NCBI GenBank assembly: GCA_026397725.1 | Contig: JAPLUI010000320.1 | Coordinates: 20,093-84,092 of the forward strand | Origin: Verrucomicrobiota bacterium | Lineage (GTDB): Bacteria; Verrucomicrobiota; Verrucomicrobiia; Verrucomicrobiales; Akkermansiaceae | Reading direction: 5' to 3' | DNA: 64,000 nt | Shown here: positions 19,793 to 29,342 of the stretch, piece by piece | Numbering within the stretch: the stretch's first letter is position 1 | How the letters are laid out: each line of letters opens with the position of its first letter | Notes under the pieces: model-generated | The model's input: only the letters and a program-made list of their open reading frames with translations | Databases searched by the model: none | What the model was told of the DNA's origin: nothing | Position numbers and translations under genes: made by a program

Positions 19793-21082
19793 CTACCGCA
19801 GCACTCCGTCGGAGAAGCCGTGAACTTTCTCCGCTCCGGGTGGCACCATGGCAGCGCACTCGGTGAGAATGTCCCGCGCGATGAACGCCGAGAAGAACTG
19901 CAGCACGGCGACGATCAGCAGGGCGTAGCGCAGGGCGAACGTATCCGAGACATAAAAGGCCAGCAGAATGAACATCACGCAACCGCTCGCCCGACCGATG
20001 TAGTATCCGAATTCCTGATTGAAGATATAGGCGTATTGATTCCGATTTTCAATCGCGCTAACGGTATCGATCACCAGCATTTGCATCGTGAAGTAGGCGA
20101 TATCCTGCAGCGGACGGGCCAGCAGCAGGCACCCCATGAAAACCAACACTCCGGTGCCGTTGAACATCAGCGCGTTGGGGACGGTCCCGATCACGAACAA
20201 AGCCAATCCCAGCGTGTAGAGATAAATCCGGTGCTGCGGACCGGTCGTGCGTCCTATGATATAGAGCACGATGGCGGATAGGACGGCGCCGGCGGATTGG
20301 ATCACGCCGATCGAGCCTTCCTTGCCCACCAGGCGCATGATCAACATCGCGGGTGCGGTGACAATGTATCCCGACGTGAGGCCACGCAGAATGGCGACAC
20401 ACTGGAGTTTCCGCCACAAGCGATGATAGCGAAAGAAGACGAACCTCGTCGGCGGCGGGCTCTGAAACCCGCCTTGGTGGACGAGGATCGAGGCGAGGAC
20501 CGCCAGCAGGAAAACCGCCGCGGCTACAACCTGATAGGCATGGTTGATGACGCCACCGAACCATTCGTGGCGACTCCATGCGGCAATGAAGGCTCCAATG
20601 CTCAGTGGCACGACGATGGCGATGTTGGTCGCAAAGAAATTCTCGATCCCGTAATAGTAGTTCCGGTTCGAATCATCGGTGGATGAAAGGGCGAGGAAAT
20701 CCCGGTTGGCCCAGTAGAGTCCGAAGGACATTCCCATGACCAGGCCGGCGGCAGCAATGCCACCCAGCCTGAGCGTTCCCAGCGACATCATGAGGATCAT
20801 GGAGATGCCGCTGAGGAGCATTCCAATTGAATACAAGCTGGCGATTTTCACGTGCCGCATCAACAGCCCGTTCAGATAGAACGTGATTGGGATCCCGGTA
20901 TAAACGGCCAATTGATAGGCCACCACCATTTTGACGTCGTTGGAATTACGCATCACATAAGCCCCGACGAAGATCTCGATGACAGGCAGGACGAAGCCGT
21001 AAACGAGGTTCGTGAGCAGGAGTATCCGCATATCGCGCGGATAGGAGAGGAAGTGTCTGAATTCGTGGAGAAGGCTTTTCAT
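19793..21082 (-). CDS. MFS transporter, likely oligosaccharide importer
   Basis: The 429-residue protein is almost entirely hydrophobic, with about 12 predicted membrane helices (for example ILLLTNLVYGFVLPVIEIFV, GIAAAGLVMGMSFGLYWANR, ALRYALLIVAVLQFFSAFIA). The ATG at 21082 is preferred to one 18 codons upstream because it overlaps the GH130 stop codon in ATGA. It is the last gene of a three-gene operon behind a secreted protein and a glycoside phosphorylase, so it probably imports the oligosaccharide that the phosphorylase splits. This link is inferred from context. Confidence 0.8.
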   Translation of the reverse strand: MKSLLHEFRHFLSYPRDMRILLLTNLVYGFVLPVIEIFVGAYVMRNSNDVKMVVAYQLAVYTGIPITFYLNGLLMRHVKIASLYSIGMLLSGISMILMMSLGTLRLGGIAAAGLVMGMSFGLYWANRDFLALSSTDDSNRNYYYGIENFFATNIAIVVPLSIGAFIAAWSRHEWFGGVINHAYQVVAAAVFLLAVLASILVHQGGFQSPPPTRFVFFRYHRLWRKLQCVAILRGLTSGYIVTAPAMLIMRLVGKEGSIGVIQSAGAVLSAIVLYIIGRTTGPQHRIYLYTLGLALFVIGTVPNALMFNGTGVLVFMGCLLLARPLQDIAYFTMQMLVIDTVSAIENRNQYAYIFNQEFGYYIGRASGCVMFILLAFYVSDTFALRYALLIVAVLQFFSAFIARDILTECAAMVPPGAEKVHGFSDGVLR

Positions 21083-22188
21083 GGGGATTCGCGCAGTGTT
21101 TGCAGAATCTGCCGGATTGAAAAGCTCGCACCGCACACCACGCTGTCGGAAGCCCCGTAATACATCGTCAGCAGATCGCCGTCAAGGATGTGGCCGTTGG
21201 TGAACACGACGTTGCCAAAAAATCCGGTGCGCTCGTAGGTGGCGAGCGGCTCCATGATCGGCGCATGGGACCGTGCGAGAACCTTCCACGGTTCGTCGAT
21301 GTCGAGGAGCAGGGCACCCAGGCAGTAGCGGTGGTTCTCGTCCGCTCCGTGGTAGATCTCGAGCCATCCATCCGGGGTGCGAATGGGCGAGGCACCCGCG
21401 CCGACGCGGGCGCTGTCCCATGCTCCGCGGCGTGAGTGGGCGAGGCAGCGATGATTTCCCCAGTGTGCCAGGTCGTCCGACTCCGCGATCCATATGTAGT
21501 TGCCGCCCAGGGTTGGGCTGCTGGGGCGATGCAAGGTGTAGTATTTGCCGTGGATCCTCTCGGGAAAGAGGGCGCAGTCCTTGTTGTGGGCAGGCAGAAT
21601 CATCCCGTGGCTCACGAAGTTCTTCCAGTCGCGGGTGCTGCGCATGCCCACTCCGACCCCATGCGTGGAGACCTGGGTGAAGGTGAGATAATAGGTATCA
21701 CCGAGCTGGGTGATCCGGCAGTCTTCGATTCCGAATGTTTCAAGGTCGCCCTTGCCAGTCAGAGGCGGATATCCGTTTTCATGGAACCGAACGCCGTCAT
21801 CGCTGCTGACGAGGCGCAGATGGGACAAGGTTGTGAGATACTCGACATCATCGTATTTGAGAGTGCGGGGGTCTGAAAGGTCGAGAAGCGGATCCGACTG
21901 GTCGAACTCAAGGATCCTCTGAACGCCGTTGGCATCGATGATCGGGAAGGAGATGGAGCCGGTCTTCTGCTCAGGCCGCTCCGCCACCCTGAGCAACAAG
22001 TGGGTGCGCCCTTCGAAACGGAAGGCCCCGGGATTGAGCAGGCATTCCACCTTCATGCCCGGAATACTCGGCGCAATCGCAGATGGCAGCAGGATGGGAT
22101 TTTCCGTAAATCGTTGCGCGATGTCCGTGGTTCGAGGTTCTCTAATCGCTGTCATATATGTGGAAAGGATCGGAATTTGCAGGATCAT
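21079..22188 (-). CDS. GH130 mannoside phosphorylase-type enzyme
   Basis: The 369-residue protein has the five-bladed propeller motifs of GH130: LNPGAFRFEGRTHLLLRVAE, FGIEDCRITQLGDTYYLTFT (the Asp of the ED pair is the family's catalytic acid), NKDCALFPERIHGKYYTLHR and GAGASPIRTPDGWLEIYHG. GH130 enzymes phosphorolyse or hydrolyse beta-mannosides in the cytoplasm, giving mannose 1-phosphate. No signal peptide is seen. Both ends overlap their neighbours by 4 nt (ATGA), which fixes the start at 22188 and shows tight coupling with the transporter. Whether it is a phosphorylase or a hydrolase cannot be decided here. Confidence 0.88.
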   Translation of the reverse strand: MILQIPILSTYMTAIREPRTTDIAQRFTENPILLPSAIAPSIPGMKVECLLNPGAFRFEGRTHLLLRVAERPEQKTGSISFPIIDANGVQRILEFDQSDPLLDLSDPRTLKYDDVEYLTTLSHLRLVSSDDGVRFHENGYPPLTGKGDLETFGIEDCRITQLGDTYYLTFTQVSTHGVGVGMRSTRDWKNFVSHGMILPAHNKDCALFPERIHGKYYTLHRPSSPTLGGNYIWIAESDDLAHWGNHRCLAHSRRGAWDSARVGAGASPIRTPDGWLEIYHGADENHRYCLGALLLDIDEPWKVLARSHAPIMEPLATYERTGFFGNVVFTNGHILDGDLLTMYYGASDSVVCGASFSIRQILQTLRESP

Positions 22189-24455
22189 TCGTGGTGGTAA
22201 TCGATGACGACACCATTCACGAGAGTGTGGGAGCCCTCGTGGACCAGCACTCCGTCGTGCGGGACCAGCACCAGCACCCGCGCGGCGTCAGGTGCCATCG
22301 TGATCGGGGTCTTGCCCTGTACGGCGCGGGCCACGAAACAGTGGTCCGCAGCGTCGTAAATGTCCACGGCGGCCGGCCCCACCTCAATCTCGACGGATTT
22401 TCCCTCTCGATGCGGGTTATAGATCAGGCTGGTGGGATAGGCAGGCGCGTGGAAGTAGTCGGTTTTCAACAAGTCCCAACGGAGAACGGCCTCCACGTTG
22501 GTCGTCGCAACCAGTCCGCCGAATTGCCCTACGTGAGCGCTACCGTAGAGTCCGAGGTCCGTCGTGACCGAGGTCGGACGATAGAGCACGATGGGCACGG
22601 TCGAGTTCTTCAGCAGGTCGAACCAGGAGGTCACCAAATCCCCGGTCGCAAAGGGCCCGGTTTTTGATTGGTAGGAGATGGCCATGGCATCCACGCGGAG
22701 TTGGTCGCGTCCCTGCGGATTGGCGGAGGAATCGGTGCTGGCCACTTTGACATAAAGCGTGCCTTGCCAGCTTTCCGGCACTTCGGCCGTTTTGGCGGGG
22801 ATTTCATTAGGCACTTGGGATCCGTTTCCGGAAATGGTGAATGCCGGTGTAAAGGGACCCTGGGGCGAGTTCGCGATCGAAAACGCGAAGTGGTTCCCGC
22901 CGTGCCCGCCATCACGCCGATCCGCCGCCACCACCAACCAACGCTGACTTTCACCCGGCAGCGGGATTTTCCAAACATGCTCCAGGCGCACGGACCCGGC
23001 GACGGGCGTTTCCTCGATGACTTCCACATCCAGCGGTGATTCACGGCAGTAGTGGGTCGAGGCGGAATTGCCCGCGACGATTTTGCCCGCCAATGATTGC
23101 TCGCCTGCAACCATGACGGTGGAGGCCCCGCGTTTCCACTTCCGCATGCCCTCATAGGCGACGACGGCGCCTGGATCATATTTTGCGGCCCAGTCATGGC
23201 TCGATTGGTGCTCCGCATCGTGAGCGTTCGGGTAAAAGAGGCGGGCGGCATTGGCGGCATTGAGCAGCCATTTTCCAAGGTCGTGCGCGTAGCGACCATC
23301 GTAACGCGCCACCGGTGCGAGCGTGCCGGCAAATTGGAACGTGTTCATGGCGAACGCATAGCCGCCGCCGTCGGTATTGCTGCCCACCAGCCCGGCAATA
23401 TCGAGGCCGTTCCAATTGCCGCAGAGCACACCCCAATGCGGCCGGGCTTGCGGGGCTGGCTTGGGCTCGAAGCACCAATTCAGCAACTTGGAGACCTGAT
23501 AGTCCCGCCTGAGTTCCGCATTCATGCGGGCGGCGGTGAGCGCGGCGTATGGAAGGAGCACTTCATACAGCGGATTGGCCTCTAACGGTTTTGTTGTCAG
23601 GGCCCGGATCGCCCAGTCTGCCGCCGTCAGGAACCGCTCGTCCTTGGATTTCAACCAGGCGGCGTATTCGATCCACGCGATCCCCGCCGCCCCCTCCGGT
23701 TCGATGCGGATGGAGTTGTCGCAGGGTTGCATCGTCCGGAGATTGAGCCCGGTGTGGTCGAAATCCGGCAAGGCCGGTGGAGCCACGCGTCCGCCGAGGG
23801 CCACGCATCCGTCATACCATTTGGCGGCGATGCGTGTCATGAGATCGTCACGACGTCGGTCGCCGGGATAAAGCGCCCCGATTTGGATAAAGAGCACGTT
23901 GGGCAGCACGTCATACCAAAACGAATTCCCCGAACTGCCGCCGATCCAATCCAGGAAAATTCCATCCTGCGGGCTGTGGAAGTTTTCCGCCATCGCGACC
24001 CAGTCGGTGCCGCGGAAATCCCGCATGTCCATGCCAACCAGCGCTCCGCTGACAATCGCGCCGAATAGATTGATGCTTTCCGGACCCGCCTGGTTCCCGA
24101 TATAGGCTGGCATCCAGATCATCTTGCGGCTCTCGTCCGTCCAGCGGATCAGCGGCAGATGCTCGCCCTTTTTATCGAAATCGAACGCGAACGCAAGGTA
24201 ATCGCGCGTCACCTGCGGCCAGTCTCTCATCGCATAGGGGCGGGGTAGCTTCGGCATTTCAGCCACGTGCGAAATGGCCTGTTGATTCCCGGCATGGGCC
24301 GCAGCCTGCAGGAACGCTGAAACCGCCAGAGGGACGGCCAGGGAAAGTACCCGGACAGCAAGGTGTTTGTATCCATGGCGCCGCCGGCATCTCAAGTTGC
24401 CGGGTTCTCTTCTCAGGCTTTTCGTCTTCGGTCGGGGCACATCCTTGATTATCAT
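22185..24455 (-). CDS. Secreted alpha/alpha-toroid protein of unknown family
   Basis: The 756-residue protein from ATG 24455 has a long basic N-region and a hydrophobic signal (VLSLAVPLAVSAFLQAAAHA). A TTG 13 codons upstream is also possible. The mature part is helical with Trp/Asn-rich motifs (DWPQVTRDYLAFAFDF, LVGMDMRDFRGTDWV, DFDHTGLNLRTMQPCDN, RPHWGVLCGNWNGLDIAGLV, SNTDGGGYAFAMNTF) and a beta-rich C-terminus. It is a paralogue of the protein at 1..970. I know no characterised member; the operon with GH130 and MFS suggests cutting or binding of the same mannose-containing glycan outside the cell. It ends in a 4-nt overlap with the GH130 gene. Confidence 0.7.
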   Translation of the reverse strand: MIIKDVPRPKTKSLRREPGNLRCRRRHGYKHLAVRVLSLAVPLAVSAFLQAAAHAGNQQAISHVAEMPKLPRPYAMRDWPQVTRDYLAFAFDFDKKGEHLPLIRWTDESRKMIWMPAYIGNQAGPESINLFGAIVSGALVGMDMRDFRGTDWVAMAENFHSPQDGIFLDWIGGSSGNSFWYDVLPNVLFIQIGALYPGDRRRDDLMTRIAAKWYDGCVALGGRVAPPALPDFDHTGLNLRTMQPCDNSIRIEPEGAAGIAWIEYAAWLKSKDERFLTAADWAIRALTTKPLEANPLYEVLLPYAALTAARMNAELRRDYQVSKLLNWCFEPKPAPQARPHWGVLCGNWNGLDIAGLVGSNTDGGGYAFAMNTFQFAGTLAPVARYDGRYAHDLGKWLLNAANAARLFYPNAHDAEHQSSHDWAAKYDPGAVVAYEGMRKWKRGASTVMVAGEQSLAGKIVAGNSASTHYCRESPLDVEVIEETPVAGSVRLEHVWKIPLPGESQRWLVVAADRRDGGHGGNHFAFSIANSPQGPFTPAFTISGNGSQVPNEIPAKTAEVPESWQGTLYVKVASTDSSANPQGRDQLRVDAMAISYQSKTGPFATGDLVTSWFDLLKNSTVPIVLYRPTSVTTDLGLYGSAHVGQFGGLVATTNVEAVLRWDLLKTDYFHAPAYPTSLIYNPHREGKSVEIEVGPAAVDIYDAADHCFVARAVQGKTPITMAPDAARVLVLVPHDGVLVHEGSHTLVNGVVIDYHHE

Positions 24456-24762
24456 CTGATTCGAGGGCTGGCGTTCAATCTCCGCTGGTGACAATAATCG
24501 AACATGCCCTCATGACCGGCCATGTTCAGTCCCGGCCTGCAAGCACGCACGGACCCGTTCGCCACCGTGGTTAGCCGGGGTGCTTCGCGAGCAAGCGCAC
24601 CCGCTTGCTGATGGCCTGCGGTGTGCAGCCGGGGTTCTTGGCACATGCCTGCATGGACTTCTGTTTCTGGTTGAGCAGGATTCGCCAGGAGACCTGAATG
24701 ATGAACAAATCATGGATGCCAACCTACCACTCGCCCTTCAACCTCGAACCAAATGCACTGCA
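24456..24762. other. Divergent gap before the PIN/RHH pair
   Basis: This gap separates the minus-strand operon from the plus-strand toxin pair. The PIN frame is formally open back to 24580, but the sequence there lacks protein features. No promoter is clear by eye. Confidence 0.4.
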
Positions 24763-25248
24763 ATGACGCGGTTACATCACCTTGAACGTTCTCCTGAAAA
24801 AAGATCTTGCGAAGATCGCGGTATCGTCAATAATACCTGCGTGTATGCGGTCATCGACACATGTGTCCTGGTATCGGCACTTCGCTCCAAGATTGGCGCG
24901 AGTTTTGCAATAATGCAGGCGATTCGCCGTGGTGACGTCAGGATCGCCCTCTCCGTGGCGCTCGCGATTGAGTATGAATCCGTCGCCCTGCGCCCGGGTC
25001 TTGTGCCCGCGCTCACCGCGAAAGAGATCGGGATTGTTGTCGATGTTTTGTGCAAACTCGCTCATCCACAGAAGATTTTTTACACCTGGCAGCCCTTCCT
25101 GTCCGATCCGGACGACGATCTTGTTATCGAGTTGGCGGCAGCAGCGGGATGCCCGTACATCGTCACGCACAACATCAATGATTTCAAGGGCTCCGAGTCT
25201 CTGGGGATTCGGACAATCACACCAGCTCAAGCACTTAACCTGATTTAA
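24763..25248 (+). CDS. PIN-domain toxin, VapC-like
   Basis: The PIN nuclease core is complete: VIDTCVLVSALRSKIGAS with the first Asp, the IEYES acidic site, DPDDDLVIELAAAAGCPYIV, and the last Asp in THNINDFKG. Members are ribonucleases held in check by a cognate antitoxin. The ATG at 24763 gives 161 residues, but family members usually begin right at the first strand, so the GTG at 24841 (135 residues) may be the true start. The antitoxin gene follows after 4 nt, an order seen in several PIN/RHH pairs. Confidence 0.8.
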   Translation: MTRLHHLERSPEKRSCEDRGIVNNTCVYAVIDTCVLVSALRSKIGASFAIMQAIRRGDVRIALSVALAIEYESVALRPGLVPALTAKEIGIVVDVLCKLAHPQKIFYTWQPFLSDPDDDLVIELAAAAGCPYIVTHNINDFKGSESLGIRTITPAQALNLI

Positions 25249-25252
25249 CCAT

Positions 25253-25525
25253 ATGACCACTATGTCGATCCGTGTCCCGGATTCCCTCCACAACGCAATC
25301 AAGGATCTTGCGACCAAGGAGGGATACTCCATGAATCAATTCCTCATAACAGCAGCAGCAGAGAAGCTATCCTCTTTGGACACAGTGGATTATCTTCGGG
25401 CACGGGCTGAGCGTGCGGATTTGGCCGCATTTGACCGGATCGTGAAAAAGATTCCGAGTGGTCCTCCCGATCCGGGTGACGAGCTTCCCCCGAAATGCAA
25501 GAGGAGAACAAGACGCCGCATCTGA
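25253..25525 (+). CDS. Ribbon-helix-helix antitoxin partner of the PIN toxin
   Basis: The 90-residue protein begins with an RHH fold (MSIRVPDSLHNAIKDLATKE, then GYSMNQFLITAAAEKLS), which binds DNA as a dimer and usually represses its own operon. The acidic/proline tail (KKIPSGPPDPGDELPP) is the part that typically wraps the toxin. It lies 4 nt after the PIN gene. Confidence 0.8.
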   Translation: MTTMSIRVPDSLHNAIKDLATKEGYSMNQFLITAAAEKLSSLDTVDYLRARAERADLAAFDRIVKKIPSGPPDPGDELPPKCKRRTRRRI

Positions 25526-25712
25526 CGGGCGATGACATTCCAGTTTCGAATGCACAGCTCAGATTTAGGCGCCCGCAGATGAGCTAGGCGTTGGCAGAGC
25601 AAAAGGGAGTGCCGAACGAATGGCAGGAAGCGAATTTCAGATTGCGCTTCAAGCGCTTTGAGTGTATCATAACGCGAAGCAATAACCAACATGCCGGTCA
25701 TTTCGCCGTTTC

Positions 25713-25916
25713 ATGAGATTGTCGTTGTTTGCACTCGCGCCTGCCCTCGCATTGACACTGCCGAATGCATGGGCCGTCACAGTGACGGCAAACTTCACCT
25801 CCGCCACAACCGTGCCGATGACTTCGGCGAGATACTCCGCGACCGGGAATACCGTGGACCTTTCCCTGGGCTTCGCTCCTGCTACCGGCACAACGCTGAC
25901 CATAGAAAAATATTGA
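25713..25916 (+). pseudogene. Short secreted fragment, probably truncated beta-protein
   Basis: The 67-residue product has a clear signal peptide (RLSLFALAPALALTLPNAWA) followed by a Thr/Ser-rich beta stretch (VTVTANFTSATTVPMTSARY, NTVDLSLGFAPATGTTLTI) and then stops. That style matches the start of long autotransporter- or PEP-CTERM-like proteins of this phylum. It is probably the 5' remnant of such a gene, though a real small exported protein cannot be excluded. Confidence 0.5.
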
Positions 25917-25950
25917 AAAGTCCGCGTGCAACCTATAGCACTTTTTTGCG

Positions 25951-26012
25951 CGCCCTCCGGTCCGGCCACCGGCTCTTTCAACGGCCTTCACCCAAAAAGC
26001 AATTTCTTAGCA
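25951..26012 (+). repeat. 62-bp dispersed repeat ending in the SNFLA-type motif
   Basis: This stretch (cgccctccgg to tttcttagca) matches 28107..28168 with 9 differences in 62. Its 3' end is the motif aaagcaatttcttagca, shared with shorter copies at 40965..40981 (reverse) and 46930..46946. It stops 3 nt before the start codon at 26016. Confidence 0.8.
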
Positions 26013-26015
26013 TCC

Positions 26016-27194
26016 ATGAAGACAACGACAAAGATTCGCCGACCATTGGCAGTTGCAGCCTTGCTCTGCATCCTGCCTTGCAACGGCACCAATGCCGAGG
26101 TCTTTCCCATTGCGACCGACCCAGGTAGCGCCACCAACCCTGGAGGGGTCGAAATGTCAATCGGCCTGGCCTTCGACGGCGCCAACTACCTCGTCGCCTG
26201 GAGCAAGGACGTCAACGCCGGGTATCCGGTTCCAACCGACTTTGACATCTACTACGGCAGTTACATCCAGGACTGGCAGGTCCAGTTCGAGGTCAACATC
26301 GGGACCGTCGCCCTAACGGAGAACTGGCAGCAGGTGGGCCTGGACATGACCGTCCTGAATAACGACAACTGGAACCGGGCCTATCAGGAGATCAATTTCA
26401 AGGTGACTCGCGACAGCCTTGGCCTGCACCGGGCCATCAACTCGAATGTGCGGGTGGACTATGCCAAGCTGGTGCCCGATGCAAGCCAGCCGACATCGGT
26501 CCAGGCCGCCGTGCTGCGCGTGACGTTCGAGGCGGCCACCAAGGCGCTGCGAACCTGGTATAGCGAGACCAGCGGTGCCCAGACTCCCACCTGGCAATTG
26601 TTGCGCCAGGTGGACATTGATGCTGCGGGCAGCAACTGGAAGATCACCGCCGCGTCCACCTTCAGCGTGGGGATCGGCGGCTTCTCGGATGGCTGCAGTG
26701 TCACGCCGGGGCACGCGGTCTTCATCGACAATTTCCAGGCAACCTCGGCCATGACCCTGGCCGCCATCGGCACCTGGCGGCTGCAATACTTCGGCAACCC
26801 GGCCAATACCGGTAACGGCGCGGATCTCGCCACGCCCGATCACGATGGCATCGCCAACCTGGTGAAATACGGCCTCAACATCGCGCCGGGAGCCTCGGAC
26901 GTCCGGTTCCAGCCGCCCGCCCAAATTCGGACTTATGCCGAGGGCAAACGGCTGGCGCTCGTCTTCACCCGTGACCCGACCCGCAACGACATCACCCTAC
27001 AAGTGCAGGCGGCAGCCAGCCCCGAGGGGCCATGGACAACCGTCGCCACCAGCGCCAACGGGGCCGCCTTCACCGGCTCGGGCTTCGTAGGCGAAACCGC
27101 TGCCAGCGGCGGCCTCAAGACCGTGGAAGTCCGCGACACGGTGAACATCACTGCCGCCCCCCGCCGGTTCATGCGGGTTACAGTGACCCGTTGA
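26016..27194 (+). CDS. Secreted protein with C-terminal anchor-like module
   Basis: The ATG at 26016 gives 392 residues with a signal peptide (RRPLAVAALLCILPCNGTNA). The first 50 mature residues (SIGLAFDGANYLVAWSKDV) look like the start of a repeat protein of another kind. They then pass abruptly into a beta-sandwich part (DWQVQFEVNIGTVALTENWQ, VFIDNFQATSAMTLAAIGTW). The end is a module common at C-termini of exported Verrucomicrobiota proteins: WRLQYFGNPANTGNGADLAT, DHDGIANLVKYGLNI, then a beta domain ending RRFMRVTVTR. The jump near residue 75 suggests a fusion after deletion. No enzymatic motif is seen. Confidence 0.65.
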   Translation: MKTTTKIRRPLAVAALLCILPCNGTNAEVFPIATDPGSATNPGGVEMSIGLAFDGANYLVAWSKDVNAGYPVPTDFDIYYGSYIQDWQVQFEVNIGTVALTENWQQVGLDMTVLNNDNWNRAYQEINFKVTRDSLGLHRAINSNVRVDYAKLVPDASQPTSVQAAVLRVTFEAATKALRTWYSETSGAQTPTWQLLRQVDIDAAGSNWKITAASTFSVGIGGFSDGCSVTPGHAVFIDNFQATSAMTLAAIGTWRLQYFGNPANTGNGADLATPDHDGIANLVKYGLNIAPGASDVRFQPPAQIRTYAEGKRLALVFTRDPTRNDITLQVQAAASPEGPWTTVATSANGAAFTGSGFVGETAASGGLKTVEVRDTVNITAAPRRFMRVTVTR

Positions 27195-27232
27195 AACCTA
27201 ACCATCTGCTTCCTCCCACGCAACCAACATCC

Positions 27233-27901
27233 ATGATCACATACCCGAAAAGCAAAGGCCTGGCAATCCGGTCGCTCCGGCTGCCGCGGATCTTCCTGGC
27301 AATGACGTGTGCGCTGCCTGCGGTGACGAAGGCGGACGATTTTCCACCTCCCGGCTTCACGGAGATGCGATCGGAGCTGAGTCCTGGCGGCAATTTCAAG
27401 ATCGTCCGCTTCAACCGCGATCCGAACGACTATGAGCAAGGTTCGCAGCTTTGGCTGCAGTCTCTGAAGCCGGAGTTCAAGACCCAACTCCTGTTCTCTC
27501 ACCTCAGTAGCGTCGCCTTGGTGATCAGCCCGGACGAGAACTTCATCGCGATCAACTACCACCGCGGCAGCGGTGTCGGATTGCTCCACGTCTTCTCGCG
27601 CGACAAGGACGGTTGGTTTCACGAGATCAAGAAGGACTTCCTCAATGTCACGGAAAAGCTGATGCGGACCCAGCTCAAACTCAAGCAGGAAATCGACCTC
27701 GATCACCTGTACTGCATGGCCGATTCCTGGTTGCGTGACGGGCTGTTGCTGGGTCACCTCGATGGCCACAAATCCGGCGCTTACCACGTCAGCGGCTGGT
27801 ATTTCATCTACGACGTGAAAAACGACCGCTTCCTCTGGGACCTGTCGAAGATCAACCAAGGCACCTTCGGTTTGATCAAACCCCAGATCGAAAACAAATA
27901 G
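27233..27901 (+). CDS. Hypothetical secreted protein
   Basis: The 222-residue protein from ATG 27233 has a signal-like N-terminus (IRSLRLPRIFLAMTCALPAV, cut near TKADDF). It then shows beta-rich sequence with WLQSLKPEFKTQLLF, ALVISPDENFIAINYHRGSG and GWYFIYDVKNDRFLWDLSKI, which reads like two or three blades of a propeller. The frame is open upstream inside the previous gene, but the signal peptide decides the start. No family is recognised and no operon partner is evident. Confidence 0.65.
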   Translation: MITYPKSKGLAIRSLRLPRIFLAMTCALPAVTKADDFPPPGFTEMRSELSPGGNFKIVRFNRDPNDYEQGSQLWLQSLKPEFKTQLLFSHLSSVALVISPDENFIAINYHRGSGVGLLHVFSRDKDGWFHEIKKDFLNVTEKLMRTQLKLKQEIDLDHLYCMADSWLRDGLLLGHLDGHKSGAYHVSGWYFIYDVKNDRFLWDLSKINQGTFGLIKPQIENK

Positions 27902-28734
27902 ATCCATGGAAACACGCACACCGCTTGAGAAATGAGTCAGCATCACGGGGTTGCTCATGGTCTTGCCATTGAGCGATCTCAACGCTGTCCGGGTCTTGCC
28001 GATCGCGACCAACTCCGGGTCGCGAATTGGCCCTCAACGTGGCGTCGGGCGGCACCAATTAGCTGGTTGGCATTCAGGGCGGTGAAATCGATCATCCCCG
28101 TTTCCCCGCCCTCCGGACCGGCAACCGGCTCTTCCAACGGCCTTCGCTACCAAAGCAATTTCCTAGCAGTCAATGTCAGCAACAGGTCACGGCGGATTTT
28201 GGCGCGGGGCAACTGCCTTCGATCCGAGTTCCATACGCCAAAGGCGTTAAGCCGTCCAGCCCAGGGTTGCCGTCGCCAGACGGCTACCCTGGGACGCTTG
28301 CGAAGATGACCACGAACCGCAACGCGGTTCCGTCCGGCCGGCAGCGGTGCTCCTTGATTGATTGATGAGTGCCGAGTGGTGAGTGTTGATTCTTGACGAA
28401 TACTGGCCAAGGGTCTTGCCGCTTTGTCACTGCGTCAGCCGGAACGGGGCGCTTACCCTCACAGTTCCCGATCCCGGCGGAAAATGAGTTGGCACTTTTT
28501 TGGCGTTTCAGACGAATTCGTGAATCATCCGCGCATGGGTTTGCGGGTGGCAGAAGTGCCGATGCGGTGTCATGTCTTGCTCTCACTTGATCATTGAATG
28601 TTGGAAGTTGAATGTTAAATGTTGAAATCTGCGGAATATGGAATGGTGTAGCCGCAGCTCTCCCGGTTGAGCCACAGCGGGGTGGCTAAGTCCCGGCGCT
28701 CGCTGCGGCCCAAACATCTTCCGGGTCGTCACCA
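27902..28734. other. Intergenic region with repeats, no gene
   Basis: It contains the repeat copy at 28107..28168. A GC-rich inverted stretch near 28258..28300 reads cagggttgccgtcg, then cggctaccctggg. A copy of the ggctaagtcccggcgctcg module lies near 28690..28717, an inverted form of the module found before the repeats at 44230, 50190 and 50630. A possible protein end (LALNVASGGTN then TAG) near 28030..28061 may be debris of a secreted protein. No intact gene is seen. Confidence 0.5.
28107..28168 (+). repeat. Second copy of the 62-bp dispersed repeat
   Basis: It matches 25951..26012 at 53 of 62 positions and ends in aaagcaatttcctagca. No gene follows this copy directly. Confidence 0.8.
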
Positions 28735-28896
28735 GGATTCGGCGTTCCCGTTCTCGGCATCAGAACCCGGTGGGCGGGTGTGGCACCGGGAGTATCGTGG
28801 GCGCGATGAGGAGCCACCACATTCTTGTGGTGGTAGCGGAAGGGCGGCCCATGAGTGCGTGCCGAAGGCTCTGTTCATGGACGTTCCTTCCGCTCG
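28735..28896 (+). repeat. 162-bp dispersed repeat, copy 1
   Basis: This segment matches the reverse complement of 50445..50606 over its full 162 bp with 9 differences (about 94%). Inside it is the hairpin ccaccacattcttgtggtgg at 28812..28831. It lies in gene-free sequence; the frame MSACRRLCSWTFLP crossing it is a by-product. Confidence 0.85.
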
Positions 28897-29342
28897 AGCC
28901 AAAGCGGTGTGGCGGGCGGTGGTTAAGTCCCGGCACCGCCCGGAAGGTGCCAAGTCATGTTCCGGGATGCATGGCCAATTCCTTGTCAATTCAAGGTCCA
29001 GCCAGGAAGTGTGACCCTCCAGCGGACACTGGCGCTTTGCCTACGTTCCGGCTGCCCAATTTCGGAACCTATTGCCGCCCACCCATCCAAATAGTCATTG
29101 ACTCCGCCCCCATGCGCTACTACATCTTCCCCGCCCCCAGCCACCCTAGTTTGGTTTAGCTATCCACTGGCCGAAGATCGGGGGTCGCCTCAGAAACTGA
29201 CACGTCCATGACTCTCATCTCCGCATTGCGTCCTGTCTCGACTTGGCTGGCTGGGATTTTTCACGGGTGGGAATCCCGGGAAGCATTTGACGGCAAGCAC
29301 CATGACCCCAATTCCGCCACGCCCTGCCGAAGTCATTTTCCA
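28897..29342. other. Intergenic region before the SGNH esterase
   Basis: Short frames only. The SGNH reading frame is open back to 29208, but that part lacks a signal sequence and looks non-coding. No promoter is identified. Confidence 0.4.

Noticed and set aside
26933..28012. 359-codon minus-strand frame
   Set aside because: It spans two plus-strand genes with signal peptides and has no family motif of its own.
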